A stretch of DNA of 11,711 bases, from contig CALCWL010000079.1 in NCBI GenBank assembly GCA_937906285.1, positions 1 to 11,711 of the forward strand, given 5' to 3'. Positions 1 to 7,828 of the stretch are shown one piece after another. Made by a program: the position numbers and the translations under genes. The stretch's first letter is position 1. Each line of letters opens with the position of its first letter. The stretch comes from an uncultured Rhodanobacter sp. (GTDB lineage Bacteria; Pseudomonadota; Gammaproteobacteria; Xanthomonadales; Rhodanobacteraceae). The notes under the pieces are model-generated. The model was not told where the DNA came from and made no database searches. It worked only from the letters and a program-made list of their open reading frames with translations.

Positions 1-1118
1 GCCGGCAGATGCGGCGCGATCGCGTTCATCACCTTGCCGCCGGCCTCGCGCGTGGCCAGGCCCTTGGGGTCGGCGTCGAAGCTCGGGATGTCGGCATCCC
101 AGCCTTCCGGCAATTCGCCGCGCAGGCGCCCGCGCAGCTCGGCGGCCAGCGCGGGAAAGGCTTTCGCATAGCCGTCCAGACGGCTGTTCCACTCGGACTG
201 GGCCTGCGCGCCGCGCTGCCCGGCTTCGTGGAAATGCTTGAGCGCCGGCTCCGGCACCAGAAAGTCGGGTTTGGTCGGCCAGCCCAGATTCTCCTTGGTC
301 GCCCTGACGTCGTCCTTGCCCAGCGGCGAGCCGTGCGCCTTGTAGCTGTCCTGCTTGGGCGAGCCGTAGCCGAGATGGGTGCGCACCAGGATCAGGGTCG
401 GCCGCGCGGTTTCCGACACCGCATCGTTCAAGGCCTGGTCGATCGCGGCGATGTCGTTGCCGTCGTCCACCTTGATCGTCTGCCAGCCGTACGCCTCGAA
501 GCGTTTGGCGCGATCCTCGGAAAAGGTGATGTCGGTGCCGGCGGCCAGGGTGACGTAGTTGTCGTCGTACAGGCACACCAGCTTGCCGAGCTTGAGATGC
601 CCGGCCAGCGAGGCGGCCTCGGAGGCCACGCCTTCCATCAGGTCGCCGTCGCTGACGATGGCCCAGGTGCGGTGGTCGATCACGCGGTGGCCGTCGCGGT
701 TGTAGGTGGCCGCCAGCTGCGCCTCGCCGATGGCCATGCCCACCGCATTGGCCAGGCCCTGGCCGAGCGGCCCGGTGGTGACTTCCACGCCCGGCGTGTG
801 GCCGTATTCGGGATGCCCCGGCGCCTTGCTGCCCCACTGGCGGAACTGCCTGATGTCGTCCAGCGACAGGTCGTAGCCGGTGACGTGCAGCAGGCTGTAG
901 AGCAGGGCCGAGCCGTGGCCGGCAGAGAGCACGAAGCGGTCGCGGTCCGGCCAGTGCGGATCGGCCGGATGGAACTTCAGGTGCTTGGTCCACAGCACGT
1001 AGGCCATCGGCGCGGCGTCCAGCGGCAGGCCGGGGTGGCCGCTGTCGGCCTTCTGCACCATGTCCACCGACAGGAAGCGAAGCGTGTTGATGCATTGCTG
1101 GTCGAGGTCGTGGGACAT
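1..1118 (-). CDS. tkt: Transketolase, N-terminal 372 residues (3' end outside window)
   Basis: Thiamine-diphosphate enzyme of the non-oxidative pentose phosphate pathway. It moves two-carbon units from ketoses (xylulose-5-phosphate, fructose-6-phosphate) to aldoses in the cytoplasm. The visible part is the ThDP pyrophosphate-binding domain: SGHPG at about 26-30, GHGS at 67-70, TTGPLGQG at 114-121, the metal-binding SDGD at 156-159 (Asp157) with Asn187 in DDN, and His262 in KAHGSPLG, matching E. coli residues near 261. The stretch after DDN (YVTLAAGTDI) differs from the E. coli version and resembles a second common bacterial branch. Start ATG 1118 is supported by GGAG 7 nt upstream and by alignment of MSHDLDQQ with transketolase N-termini. 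Full proteins are about 660-700 residues, so about half is missing only because the window ends. It lies 48 bp after pgm and is the last visible operon gene. Confidence 0.96.
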   Translation of the reverse strand, partial: MSHDLDQQCINTLRFLSVDMVQKADSGHPGLPLDAAPMAYVLWTKHLKFHPADPHWPDRDRFVLSAGHGSALLYSLLHVTGYDLSLDDIRQFRQWGSKAPGHPEYGHTPGVEVTTGPLGQGLANAVGMAIGEAQLAATYNRDGHRVIDHRTWAIVSDGDLMEGVASEAASLAGHLKLGKLVCLYDDNYVTLAAGTDITFSEDRAKRFEAYGWQTIKVDDGNDIAAIDQALNDAVSETARPTLILVRTHLGYGSPKQDSYKAHGSPLGKDDVRATKENLGWPTKPDFLVPEPALKHFHEAGQRGAQAQSEWNSRLDGYAKAFPALAAELRGRLRGELPEGWDADIPSFDADPKGLATREAGGKVMNAIAPHLP

Positions 1119-1125
1119 GATGTTT

Positions 1126-1129
1126 CTCC
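1126..1129 (-). promoter_or_regulatory. Shine-Dalgarno of tkt
   Basis: GGAG on the minus strand, 7 nt before the ATG at 1118. It is well spaced and fixes the transketolase start. It is the only clear signal in the 48-bp gap after pgm; no terminator hairpin was seen there. Confidence 0.7.
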
Positions 1130-1166
1130 GATGGAATGGATGCGATATGCCGGTTCCGTCAACGAA

Positions 1167-2813
1167 CTACGCGATGGCGGCGTCGACGATTTTCTGCGCC
1201 TCGTCGAGCAGTCCCTGCAGGTGTTCTTCGCTCTTGAAGCTTTCGGCGTAGATCTTGTAGATCGCCTCGGTGCCTGACGGGCGCGCGGCGAACCAGCCGC
1301 TGGCGGCGATGGCCTTGATGCCGCCGATCGCCGCGCCATTGCCGGGCGCCTTGTCCAGCACCTGCTCGATCTTTTCGCCGGCCAGCCGGTCGGTATGCAG
1401 CTGGTCGGGCGAGAGTCTGGCCAGCTTCGCCTTCTGCGCCGGCGTGGCGGCGGCCTCGACGCGGTTGCTGAAGGGGCGGCCGAGTTCGTCGGTGAGCTGG
1501 CGGTACAGCTCGCCGGGGTCGCGGCCTTCGCGCGCGGTGATCTCGGCGGCGAGCAGCGACGGCACCAGGCCGTCCTTGTCGGTGGCCCAGGCCGTGCCGT
1601 CGCGACGCAGCAGCGAGGCGCCGGCACTTTCCTCGCAGCCGAAGCCGAGCGAGCCGTCGAACAACCCCGGCGCGAACCACTTGAAGCCGACCGGCACCTC
1701 ATAGAGCTTGCGCCCCAGCCGCTTCGCCACGCGGTCGATCAGCGCGGTGCTGACCACGGTCTTGCCCACCGCCGCGTCCGCGCTCCACTGCGGGCGATGA
1801 CGGAACAGGTAATCGACCAGCACCGACAGGTAGTGGTTCGGTTCCATCAACCCGCCGGAGCGGGTGACCACGCCGTGGCGGTCGTGGTCGGTGTCGCAGG
1901 CAAAGGCCACGTCGTACCGGTCCTTCAGGCCGATCAGCCGCTGCATCGCGTACTTCGAGGAGGGATCCATGCGGATCTTGCCGTCCCAGTCCACGCTCAT
2001 GAAGGCGAACTGCGGATCGACCTTGTCGCTGACCACGGTGAGGTCGAGCTGGTAGCGCTCGGCGATCGGCGCCCAGTAGTGCACGCCGGCGCCGCCCAGC
2101 GGATCCACGCCCATGTGCACACCGGCGCTGCGGATGACGTCGAAGTCGACGATGTTGGCGAGGTCGGTCACGTAGCGGTCGAGGTAGTCGTGCTCGCGCG
2201 TGCCGGCCGCCTTGCGCGCCTGCGCGAACGGCATGCGCCTGACTTCCTTCAGGCCGCCCTCGATCAGCGCGTTGGCGCGGTTCTCCACCCACTTGGTGAT
2301 GTCGGTGTCGGCCGGGCCGCCGTTGGTCGGGTTGTACTTGAAGCCGCCGTTGTCCGGCGGGTTGTGCGACGGGGTGATGACGATGCCGTCGGCCAGGCCG
2401 CTCGTGCGCCCGCGGTTGTGCATCAGGATCGCGTGCGAGATCGCCGGCGTGGGCGTGTATTCGTCGCCGCTGGAAATCATCGTGGGCACGCCGTGCGCGG
2501 CCAGCACTTCCAGCGCGCTCTCGAACGCCGGCCGCGACAGCGCGTGGGTGTCGAAGCCGATGAACAGCGGCCCGTCGATGCCCTTGCCTGCGCGGTACTC
2601 GCAGATCGCCTGGGTGATCGCCAGGATATGCCACTCGTTGAAGCTGCCCTGCAGCGAGCTGCCGCGGTGGCCGGAGGTGCCGAATGCCACGCGCTGCGCG
2701 GGCACCGACGGATCGGGCCGGGTGTCGGCATAGGCGGCGAGCAGCTTCGGCACGTCGACCAGGATGGATGTCGGCGCCGGCTTGCCGGCGAGCGGGCTGA
2801 TGTTCTGGCTCAT
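1167..2813 (-). CDS. pgm: Phosphoglucomutase (alpha-D-glucose phosphate-specific)
   Basis: Interconverts glucose-1-phosphate and glucose-6-phosphate, connecting glycogen, trehalose and surface-sugar nucleotide synthesis with the hexose phosphate pool. The 548 residues match the 546-residue E. coli Pgm class of the alpha-D-phosphohexomutase family. All four hallmark loops are present: the phosphoserine loop TPSHNPP with Ser149, the metal loop DTDHDRHG (Asp307, 309, 311), the sugar loop GCEESAG at 392-398, and the phosphate loop RPSGTE at 511-516. The N-terminal FGTSGHRGSS at 44-53 is also typical. Start ATG 2813 gives MSQNISPLAGK, as expected for the family. Only a weak GAG lies upstream. The reading frame stays open far upstream through the REP pair and out of frame across pgi, but that extension is not coding. 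Located 119 bp after pgi and 48 bp before tkt. No defects seen. Confidence 0.97.
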   Translation of the reverse strand: MSQNISPLAGKPAPTSILVDVPKLLAAYADTRPDPSVPAQRVAFGTSGHRGSSLQGSFNEWHILAITQAICEYRAGKGIDGPLFIGFDTHALSRPAFESALEVLAAHGVPTMISSGDEYTPTPAISHAILMHNRGRTSGLADGIVITPSHNPPDNGGFKYNPTNGGPADTDITKWVENRANALIEGGLKEVRRMPFAQARKAAGTREHDYLDRYVTDLANIVDFDVIRSAGVHMGVDPLGGAGVHYWAPIAERYQLDLTVVSDKVDPQFAFMSVDWDGKIRMDPSSKYAMQRLIGLKDRYDVAFACDTDHDRHGVVTRSGGLMEPNHYLSVLVDYLFRHRPQWSADAAVGKTVVSTALIDRVAKRLGRKLYEVPVGFKWFAPGLFDGSLGFGCEESAGASLLRRDGTAWATDKDGLVPSLLAAEITAREGRDPGELYRQLTDELGRPFSNRVEAAATPAQKAKLARLSPDQLHTDRLAGEKIEQVLDKAPGNGAAIGGIKAIAASGWFAARPSGTEAIYKIYAESFKSEEHLQGLLDEAQKIVDAAIA

Positions 2814-2850
2814 GGGGTCTCGGGGTCGTGCGATGGGAATGCGAATGCCC

Positions 2851-2920
2851 GTAGGAGCGCACTTGTGCGCGATGCTCTCCGTCACGTCACGAAAGGCATC
2901 GCGCACAAGTGCGCTCCTGC
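2851..2920. repeat. REP inverted pair (REPIN-like, GTAG-type)
   Basis: Two 25-nt arms in opposite orientation (2851-2875 and 2896-2920) match at 24 of 25 positions and enclose a 20-nt spacer. Each arm begins with GTAG or its near-copy GCAG at the outer edge and contains GCGCACTTGTGCGC, itself a perfect 6-bp palindrome with a TT loop. Each arm can therefore fold alone, or the two can form one long hairpin. This is the architecture of bacterial REP doublets (REPINs) spread by RAYT transposases. From memory, very similar sequences are scattered through Xanthomonadales genomes and are often mistranslated as peptides containing AHKCAP. In the transcript the structure begins 12 nt after the pgi stop and ends 37 nt before pgm, so it could act as a 3' stabiliser or partial terminator. 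No transposase gene is nearby. Confidence 0.88.
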
Positions 2921-2932
2921 GAAGATAAAGCG

Positions 2933-4570
2933 TCAGGTGTGGCCGTCGCGCAGTTGGCGGTAGCGGCGGATCAGGGTGTTGGTGGAGCTGTCGTGGGCGA
3001 GCTTCGGCTCGTCGGCGGCGGTCAGCTCGGCGATGGTGGTCTTGGCCAGCTGCTTGCCCAGTTCCACGCCCCACTGGTCGAACGAGTCGATGTTCCAGAT
3101 CACGCCCTGCACGAACACGCTGTGCTCGTACAGCGCGATCAGGCTGCCCAGCACGCGCGGCGTCAGGCGCCGGGCGAGGATGGTGCTGCTGGGCCGGTTG
3201 CCGGGAAAGGTGCGATGCGGCGCCAGCGCCGCGTCGGTGCCGGCGGCGCGCACCTCCTCGATGGTCTTGCCGAAGGCCAGCGCCTCGCCCTGGGCGATCA
3301 GGTTCGCCATCAGCAGGTCGTGCTGCTCGCCCAGCGGGTTGAGCGGCTGCGCAAAGCCGATGAAGTCGCACGGCACCAGCCGCGTGCCCTGGTGGATCAG
3401 CTGGTAGAACGAGTGCTGCCCGTTGGTGCCCGGCTCGCCCCAGTAGATCGGCCCGGTGGCGTAGTCCACCGCGGTGCCGTCCAGCGTGACGCGCTTGCCG
3501 TTGCTCTCCATGGTGAGCTGCTGCAGGTAGGCCGGGAAGCGCTTGAGGTATTGCTCGTAGGGCAGCACGGCGACCGTGGCGGCGTCGAGAAAGTTGTTGT
3601 TCCAGATCGCCAGCAGGCCCATCAGCACCGGCAGGTTGCGCTCGTACGGCGCGTGGCGGAAATGCTCGTCCATGGCGTGGAAGCCATCCAGCATCCCGCG
3701 GAAGTGCTCCGGTCCGACCGCCAGCATGGTGGACAGGCCGATCGCCGAATCCATCGAGTAGCGCCCGCCGACCCAGTCCCAGAAGCCGAACATCTGCGCG
3801 GTGTCGATGCCGAACTTCGCCACCTCGGCGGCGTTGGTGGACACCGCCACGAAGTGTTTCGCCACCGCCTGTTCGTTGCCCAGCGCGGCGACGCACCACG
3901 CCCGCGCCGCGTGCGCGTTGGTCAGCGTCTCCAGCGTGGTGAAGGTCTTGGAGCAGACGATGAACAGCGTCTCGGCGGCGTCCAGGTCGCGCGTGGCCTC
4001 GACGAAATCGGTGCCGTCGACATTGGAGACGAAGCGGAACGTCATGTCGCGCCGGCTGTAGTCGCGCAGCGCCTCGTACGCCATCACCGGGCCGAGGTCC
4101 GAGCCGCCGATGCCGATGCTGATCACGTTGCGGATCGGCTTGCCGCTGTGCCCGCGCCACTCGCCGCTGCGCACGCGGTCGGCGAAGGCGGCCATGCGGT
4201 CGAGCACCGCGTGCACCTCGGCGACCACGTCATGGCCGTCCACCTCGATGCGTTCGCCGCGGGGCGCGCGCAGCGCCACGTGCAGCACGGCGCGGTCCTC
4301 GGTGCGGTTGATCCGCTCGCCGCGGAACATCGCCGCGGTGCGCTCCGGCAGGTGGCAGGCCAGCGCCAGCTCGTGCAGCAGGCGCAGCGTGTCGGCGTCG
4401 ACGCGCTGCTTGGAATAGTCCAGGTACAGCTCGACGTCCGCCAGCGCGAACGTCTCGCCGCGATGCGGATCGTCGGCGAACAACTGGCGCAGATGTTTGC
4501 GGCCGATGACGGCGGCGTGCTGCTGCAGCGCCCGCCAGGCGGGCAGCGTGGTCGGCAGGGGCTGGTTCAT
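2933..4570 (-). CDS. pgi: Glucose-6-phosphate isomerase
   Basis: Cytoplasmic isomerase interconverting glucose-6-phosphate and fructose-6-phosphate. The 545 residues compare with 549 in E. coli. Both SIS subdomains are intact: ISIGIGGSDLGP at 150-161 carries the phosphate-binding loop, SKTFTTLET at 207-215 the second phosphate-binding serine/threonine loop. Catalytic residues fall at almost E. coli numbering: Glu355 in MESNGK, His386 in GQHSFYQ and Lys506 in the C-terminal signature DQWGVELGK. The start ATG at 4570 overlaps the stop of tal by four bases (ATGA). Only a distant AGGGA lies upstream, so translation probably depends on coupling to tal. Downstream comes the REP pair and then pgm. 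Product and substrate are shared with tal, pgm and zwf. No anomaly in the protein. Confidence 0.97.
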   Translation of the reverse strand: MNQPLPTTLPAWRALQQHAAVIGRKHLRQLFADDPHRGETFALADVELYLDYSKQRVDADTLRLLHELALACHLPERTAAMFRGERINRTEDRAVLHVALRAPRGERIEVDGHDVVAEVHAVLDRMAAFADRVRSGEWRGHSGKPIRNVISIGIGGSDLGPVMAYEALRDYSRRDMTFRFVSNVDGTDFVEATRDLDAAETLFIVCSKTFTTLETLTNAHAARAWCVAALGNEQAVAKHFVAVSTNAAEVAKFGIDTAQMFGFWDWVGGRYSMDSAIGLSTMLAVGPEHFRGMLDGFHAMDEHFRHAPYERNLPVLMGLLAIWNNNFLDAATVAVLPYEQYLKRFPAYLQQLTMESNGKRVTLDGTAVDYATGPIYWGEPGTNGQHSFYQLIHQGTRLVPCDFIGFAQPLNPLGEQHDLLMANLIAQGEALAFGKTIEEVRAAGTDAALAPHRTFPGNRPSSTILARRLTPRVLGSLIALYEHSVFVQGVIWNIDSFDQWGVELGKQLAKTTIAELTAADEPKLAHDSSTNTLIRRYRQLRDGHT

Positions 4571-5670
4571 GACATCGCAGGTCCCTGGCCCTTGTCGCCC
4601 AGTGCCGCGGCCTTGTCGGCGATGCGCTGCAACAGCTGCTTCCAGGATTTGACGAAGGCCTCGGCGCCGTCGCGCTGCAGCTTCTCCGCCAGCGCGTCGA
4701 CGTCCACCCCGGCCTGGCCGATCTTGCCCACCACCGCGTCGGCGTCGCCGCCGTCCAGCGGCATCACGCCGTCCAGCTGGCCGTGCTCGGCGAAGGCGTG
4801 CAGGGTCTTCTCCGGCATCGTGTTGATCGTGTTGGGCGCCGCCAGCGTGCTGATGTACAGCGTGTCGGAGGCGTTCGGGTCCTTGGTGCCGGTGCTGGCC
4901 CACAGCAGCCGCTGCGGCTGCGCGCCGGCGGCGGCCAGCTTCATCCAGCGCGGCGAGGCCAGCAGCTGGCGGTAGGCACGATAGGCCTGCCGCGCCACCG
5001 CGATGCCGAGCTGGTTGTGCATCGCCTGGGGCAGCTGCTCGTTGGCAGCGACGTCCCAGCGGCTGACGAACAACGAGGCCACCGAACGCACGCGCGGGTC
5101 CAGCCCCGCCTCGATGCGCCGCTCGATGCCGCGCAGGTAGGCCTCCGCCGAGGCTTCGTATTGCGCGCAGGAAAACAGCAGGGTCACGTTGATCGGAATG
5201 CCGAGGAAGATCGACTCCTCGATCGCGCCGACGCCCTCGGGCGTGCCGGGGATCTTGACGAACAGGTTGTCGCGCTTGCCGGCGGCGTGGATCTGTCGCG
5301 CCGCGGCGATCGAGCCTGCGGTGTCGGCCGCGAGCAGTGGCGAGACTTCCATCGAGACCCAGCCATCCACCCCGCCGGTGCGCTGGTACACCGGCGCGAA
5401 CAGATCGGCGGCGCGGCGCAGATCCTCCAGCGCCAGTTCGGTGAACAGCTTCTCGCCGGAAAGCCCGGCCAGGGCCTTGGCGTGGATGCCGGCGTCGTAG
5501 GCGTCGCCGTCGCCGATCGCCTTGTCGAAGATGCTCGGGTTGGAGGTCAGCCCGGTGATCGAATCCTCGTTGATGTAGCGCGCCAGGGTGCCATCGTCGA
5601 GCAGGGTGCGGGTGATGTTGTCCAGCCAGAGGCTCTGGCCGAGATCGTGCAGTTGTCGGGTCGCTTTCAT
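4567..5670 (-). CDS. tal: Transaldolase (type 2 subfamily)
   Basis: Transfers the dihydroxyacetone unit between sedoheptulose-7-phosphate and glyceraldehyde-3-phosphate, giving erythrose-4-phosphate and fructose-6-phosphate. The 367 residues form a class I aldolase barrel of the longer transaldolase subfamily found in actinobacteria and in Tal-Pgi fusion proteins, not the 317-residue E. coli TalB type. Visible landmarks are LWLDNITR at 14-21, LTSNPSIF at 41-48, the Schiff-base lysine Lys139 in FVKIPGTPEG, and ASTGTKDP in the later phosphate-binding region. Start ATG 5670 is preferred over an upstream in-frame TTG at 5724 because TGGAG lies 5 nt before it and MKATRQLHDLGQS matches family N-termini. 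The upstream start would also run into the HAD gene. The stop overlaps the pgi start (ATGA). The gap after the HAD gene is 50 bp. Confidence 0.96.
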   Translation of the reverse strand: MKATRQLHDLGQSLWLDNITRTLLDDGTLARYINEDSITGLTSNPSIFDKAIGDGDAYDAGIHAKALAGLSGEKLFTELALEDLRRAADLFAPVYQRTGGVDGWVSMEVSPLLAADTAGSIAAARQIHAAGKRDNLFVKIPGTPEGVGAIEESIFLGIPINVTLLFSCAQYEASAEAYLRGIERRIEAGLDPRVRSVASLFVSRWDVAANEQLPQAMHNQLGIAVARQAYRAYRQLLASPRWMKLAAAGAQPQRLLWASTGTKDPNASDTLYISTLAAPNTINTMPEKTLHAFAEHGQLDGVMPLDGGDADAVVGKIGQAGVDVDALAEKLQRDGAEAFVKSWKQLLQRIADKAAALGDKGQGPAMS

Positions 5671-5675
5671 GCTTG

Positions 5676-5680
5676 CTCCA
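5676..5680 (-). promoter_or_regulatory. Shine-Dalgarno of tal
   Basis: TGGAG on the minus strand, 5 nt before the ATG at 5670. It decides between this start and the alternative in-frame TTG at 5724. Confidence 0.65.
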
Positions 5681-5720
5681 GAATCGCTTCGATGGGTCGC
5701 TCGCCCTGCCGCTGCCGCGT

Positions 5721-6422
5721 TCAATCGGCCGCGAGCGCGATGGTGGGCGCGCTGGGCAGGAAGTCTTCAAGCTTACGCCCGCGCAACTCGCCGATGCACG
5801 CGATGGTCTGGTCCGGCGGCGGCTCGATGCGCTCGTGTTCACGTTCGGCGGCGTAGTGGCCCTGGCGCACGAACACGGTGGTGATCCGCGCGCCGAGCTG
5901 CCGCTTCATGTCGGCCAGCAGCTGCGGCTTGTCCTCCACCATCACGTAATGGGCGGCCGGATAGCGCTGCTGCACGGCCACCAACATGCGTTGCTTGTGG
6001 ATGTAGACCAGCACCTCGCCGCGCACCGCCGCCCAGATCCCGGCACGCTGGATCTTGCGCGGCTGGAACACCATGTCGCCGTCGGAGAGGATCGCCGTGG
6101 GCGCCAGCGTGCGCAGGTGCGCGATGGTCTCCAGCGCGTGCGGGTACAGCCGCTGCTCGAACGGATACTCCAGCAGGTACTTCGACATCTGCAGCAGCGC
6201 CGGCTCGTTGTCCAGGCCACTGCGGAAGCGCTGCAGCGCTTCGAGGTAATCGGCATAGCCGCATTCGTCGCGGCGCTGCCGGTAGAGCGACCAGTAGCGA
6301 TCGCGCTGGTCGGCGCCGAAGGCGGCGGCCAGGGTGTCGCCGAGATCGGCGCCGAAGCGGTCGTTGTCGAGCAGGGTGTTGTCCACGTCGAGCAGGAACA
6401 CCAGCGCCGCGGCCTCGCTCAT
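5721..6422 (-). CDS. HAD-superfamily hydrolase (probable phosphatase), substrate unknown
   Basis: A 233-residue haloacid dehalogenase-fold protein. Motif I is DVDNT with nucleophile Asp12 and acid/base Asp14. Motif II is the serine of ILSDGD (Ser113). A lysine for motif III is likely Lys143 or a neighbour, and motif IV is VEDKPQLLAD with Asp164. About 90 mostly helical residues between motifs I and II form a C1-type cap, as in small-molecule phosphatases such as the phosphoglycolate phosphatase group. The start ATG 6422 overlaps the zwf stop by four bases (ATGA) and has GGAG 8 nt upstream inside zwf, so the two products are probably made together. Position between zwf and tal suggests a sugar-phosphate or damaged-metabolite substrate in the same pathway; this is inference. 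It has no resemblance to 6-phosphogluconolactonase. It ends 50 bp before tal. No signal peptide is visible, so it is probably cytoplasmic. Confidence 0.88.
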   Translation of the reverse strand: MSEAAALVFLLDVDNTLLDNDRFGADLGDTLAAAFGADQRDRYWSLYRQRRDECGYADYLEALQRFRSGLDNEPALLQMSKYLLEYPFEQRLYPHALETIAHLRTLAPTAILSDGDMVFQPRKIQRAGIWAAVRGEVLVYIHKQRMLVAVQQRYPAAHYVMVEDKPQLLADMKRQLGARITTVFVRQGHYAAEREHERIEPPPDQTIACIGELRGRKLEDFLPSAPTIALAAD

Positions 6423-7828
6423 GACGTGCGCTCCGCCAATACCGGGTTGTGCCAGCCGCCGTCGGCGACGATCAGCGCGTCGGCCTGCTTCGGGCCCCAG
6501 CTGCCGGGACGGTACGGGATCGCCGGGTGGTGGTGGGTCAGCACCGGATCGACCACCTGCCACGCCGCCTCCACCGCATCCTCGCGCGTGAACAGCGCGC
6601 CGTCGCCGGCCATCGCGTCGCCGAGCAGGCGCTCGTAGGGCAGCTCCTCGCCGGTCTGTTCGTCCATCAGGAACAGCTCGCGCTGGTCGCCGACGAACTC
6701 CTTGCCGACCCGCTTGACCCGCGCGGCCAGCGCCATCGCGGTAGTGGGCGAGATGCGCAGGCGCAGATAGTTGGCGTGGCCCGGGCCGGTGGCCGCGTCG
6801 TCGAACAGCTGCTGCGGCGGCGGCTTGAGCACCACCATGATCTCGGTCGCCGTCTCGGCCAGGCACTTGCCCGAGCGCAGGTACCAGGGCACGCCGCCCC
6901 AGCGCCAGGAGTCGATGAACAGCCGCAGCGCGCAGTACGTTTCCACATCCGAGCCCTTGGCCACGCCCGGTTCCTTGCGATAGCCGCGGTACTGGCCACG
7001 CACCAGGTCGTCGGGCTCGAGCGGGCGCATCGCCTGGAACACCTTGGCCTTCTCCGCGTGCACCGCCTCGAAGCCCTGGTAGGCGGGCGGCTCCATCGCC
7101 AGCAGCGCCACGATCTGCATCAGGTGGTTCTGGATCACGTCGCGCAGGCAGCCGGCGCCGTCGTAGAACGCGCCGCGACCCTTCACGCCGAACTGCTCGG
7201 CCAGGGTGATCTCCACGCTGGCGATGTGGTTGCGGTTCCAGATCGGTTCGAGGAAGGAGTTGGCGAAGCGGAAGTACAGCAGGTTCATGATCGCTTCCTT
7301 GCCCAGGAAGTGATCGATGCGGAAGATCGCGTCGTCGGGGAACACCGAGCGCAGCGTGCGGTTGAGCGCGCGCGCGGAAGCGAGATCGTGGCCGAACGGC
7401 TTCTCCACCACCACCCGCGCGTCGTCGGCGCAGCCGGCCTGCTGCAGCCCCTTGACCACCGTGCCAAACAGGCTGGGCGGGATCGCCAGGTAATGCAGTG
7501 GCCGCTTCGCCTTGCCCAGCGCCTGTTTCAGCCGGGCGAAGGTGGCCGGGTCGGCGTAGTCGCCGTCGACGTACTGCAGCCGTGCCGCAAGCTTGTCGAA
7601 CACCGCCTTGTCGAACTTCTCGCCGTGCTCCTTGGCCGCCTGCCGCACGCTGTCGAGCGCGCGCTGGCGCAGCTGCTTCACCGTCCAGCCGGACAACGCC
7701 ACGCCGATCACCGGCACCTCCAGGTCGCCGTCGCGCGTCATCGCCAGCAGCGCCGGGAAGACCTTCTTGTAGGCCAGGTCGCCGGTGGCGCCGAAGAAAA
7801 CCAATGCATCCGAGCGGGGTGTCGCCAT
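6419..7828 (-). CDS. zwf: Glucose-6-phosphate 1-dehydrogenase
   Basis: Oxidises glucose-6-phosphate to 6-phosphoglucono-1,5-lactone with NADP+ (or NAD+), the entry step to the oxidative pentose phosphate and Entner-Doudoroff routes. The 469 residues are slightly shorter than the 491 of E. coli. The N-terminal Rossmann loop is GATGDLAYKK at 13-22, EKPFGHDL lies at 142-149, and the catalytic signature RIDHFLGKE at 170-178 carries the active-site histidine and substrate-binding lysine. The C-terminal domain ends with PGSWGPKQADAL, as in other family members. Start ATG 7828 gives the dinucleotide loop at the expected distance. GGAG is present but 11 nt upstream, a long spacing. It is the first gene of the putative six-gene operon, 170 bp after the clc stop, and is coupled to the HAD gene by an ATGA overlap. 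A promoter was not recognised. Confidence 0.97.
   Translation of the reverse strand: MATPRSDALVFFGATGDLAYKKVFPALLAMTRDGDLEVPVIGVALSGWTVKQLRQRALDSVRQAAKEHGEKFDKAVFDKLAARLQYVDGDYADPATFARLKQALGKAKRPLHYLAIPPSLFGTVVKGLQQAGCADDARVVVEKPFGHDLASARALNRTLRSVFPDDAIFRIDHFLGKEAIMNLLYFRFANSFLEPIWNRNHIASVEITLAEQFGVKGRGAFYDGAGCLRDVIQNHLMQIVALLAMEPPAYQGFEAVHAEKAKVFQAMRPLEPDDLVRGQYRGYRKEPGVAKGSDVETYCALRLFIDSWRWGGVPWYLRSGKCLAETATEIMVVLKPPPQQLFDDAATGPGHANYLRLRISPTTAMALAARVKRVGKEFVGDQRELFLMDEQTGEELPYERLLGDAMAGDGALFTREDAVEAAWQVVDPVLTHHHPAIPYRPGSWGPKQADALIVADGGWHNPVLAERTS

Noticed and set aside
9..1277. 422-codon open frame on the plus strand opposite tkt
   Set aside because: It is antisense to a clear transketolase, is rich in Arg, Ala, Gly and Val from high-GC third positions, and resembles no known family.
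1395..2963. 522-codon plus-strand open frame opposite pgm
   Set aside because: It is a shadow of pgm. Its end runs through the REP pair and yields the AHKCAP-type peptide typical of mistranslated repeats.
2909..4975. 688-codon plus-strand open frame opposite pgi and part of tal
   Set aside because: Long open antisense frames are expected at this GC content. The minus strand carries complete Pgi and Tal with catalytic residues.
5671..5724. Longer transaldolase starting at the in-frame TTG at 5724
   Set aside because: It would overlap the HAD stop, add a non-conserved 18-residue tail and ignore the good TGGAG before the ATG at 5670.
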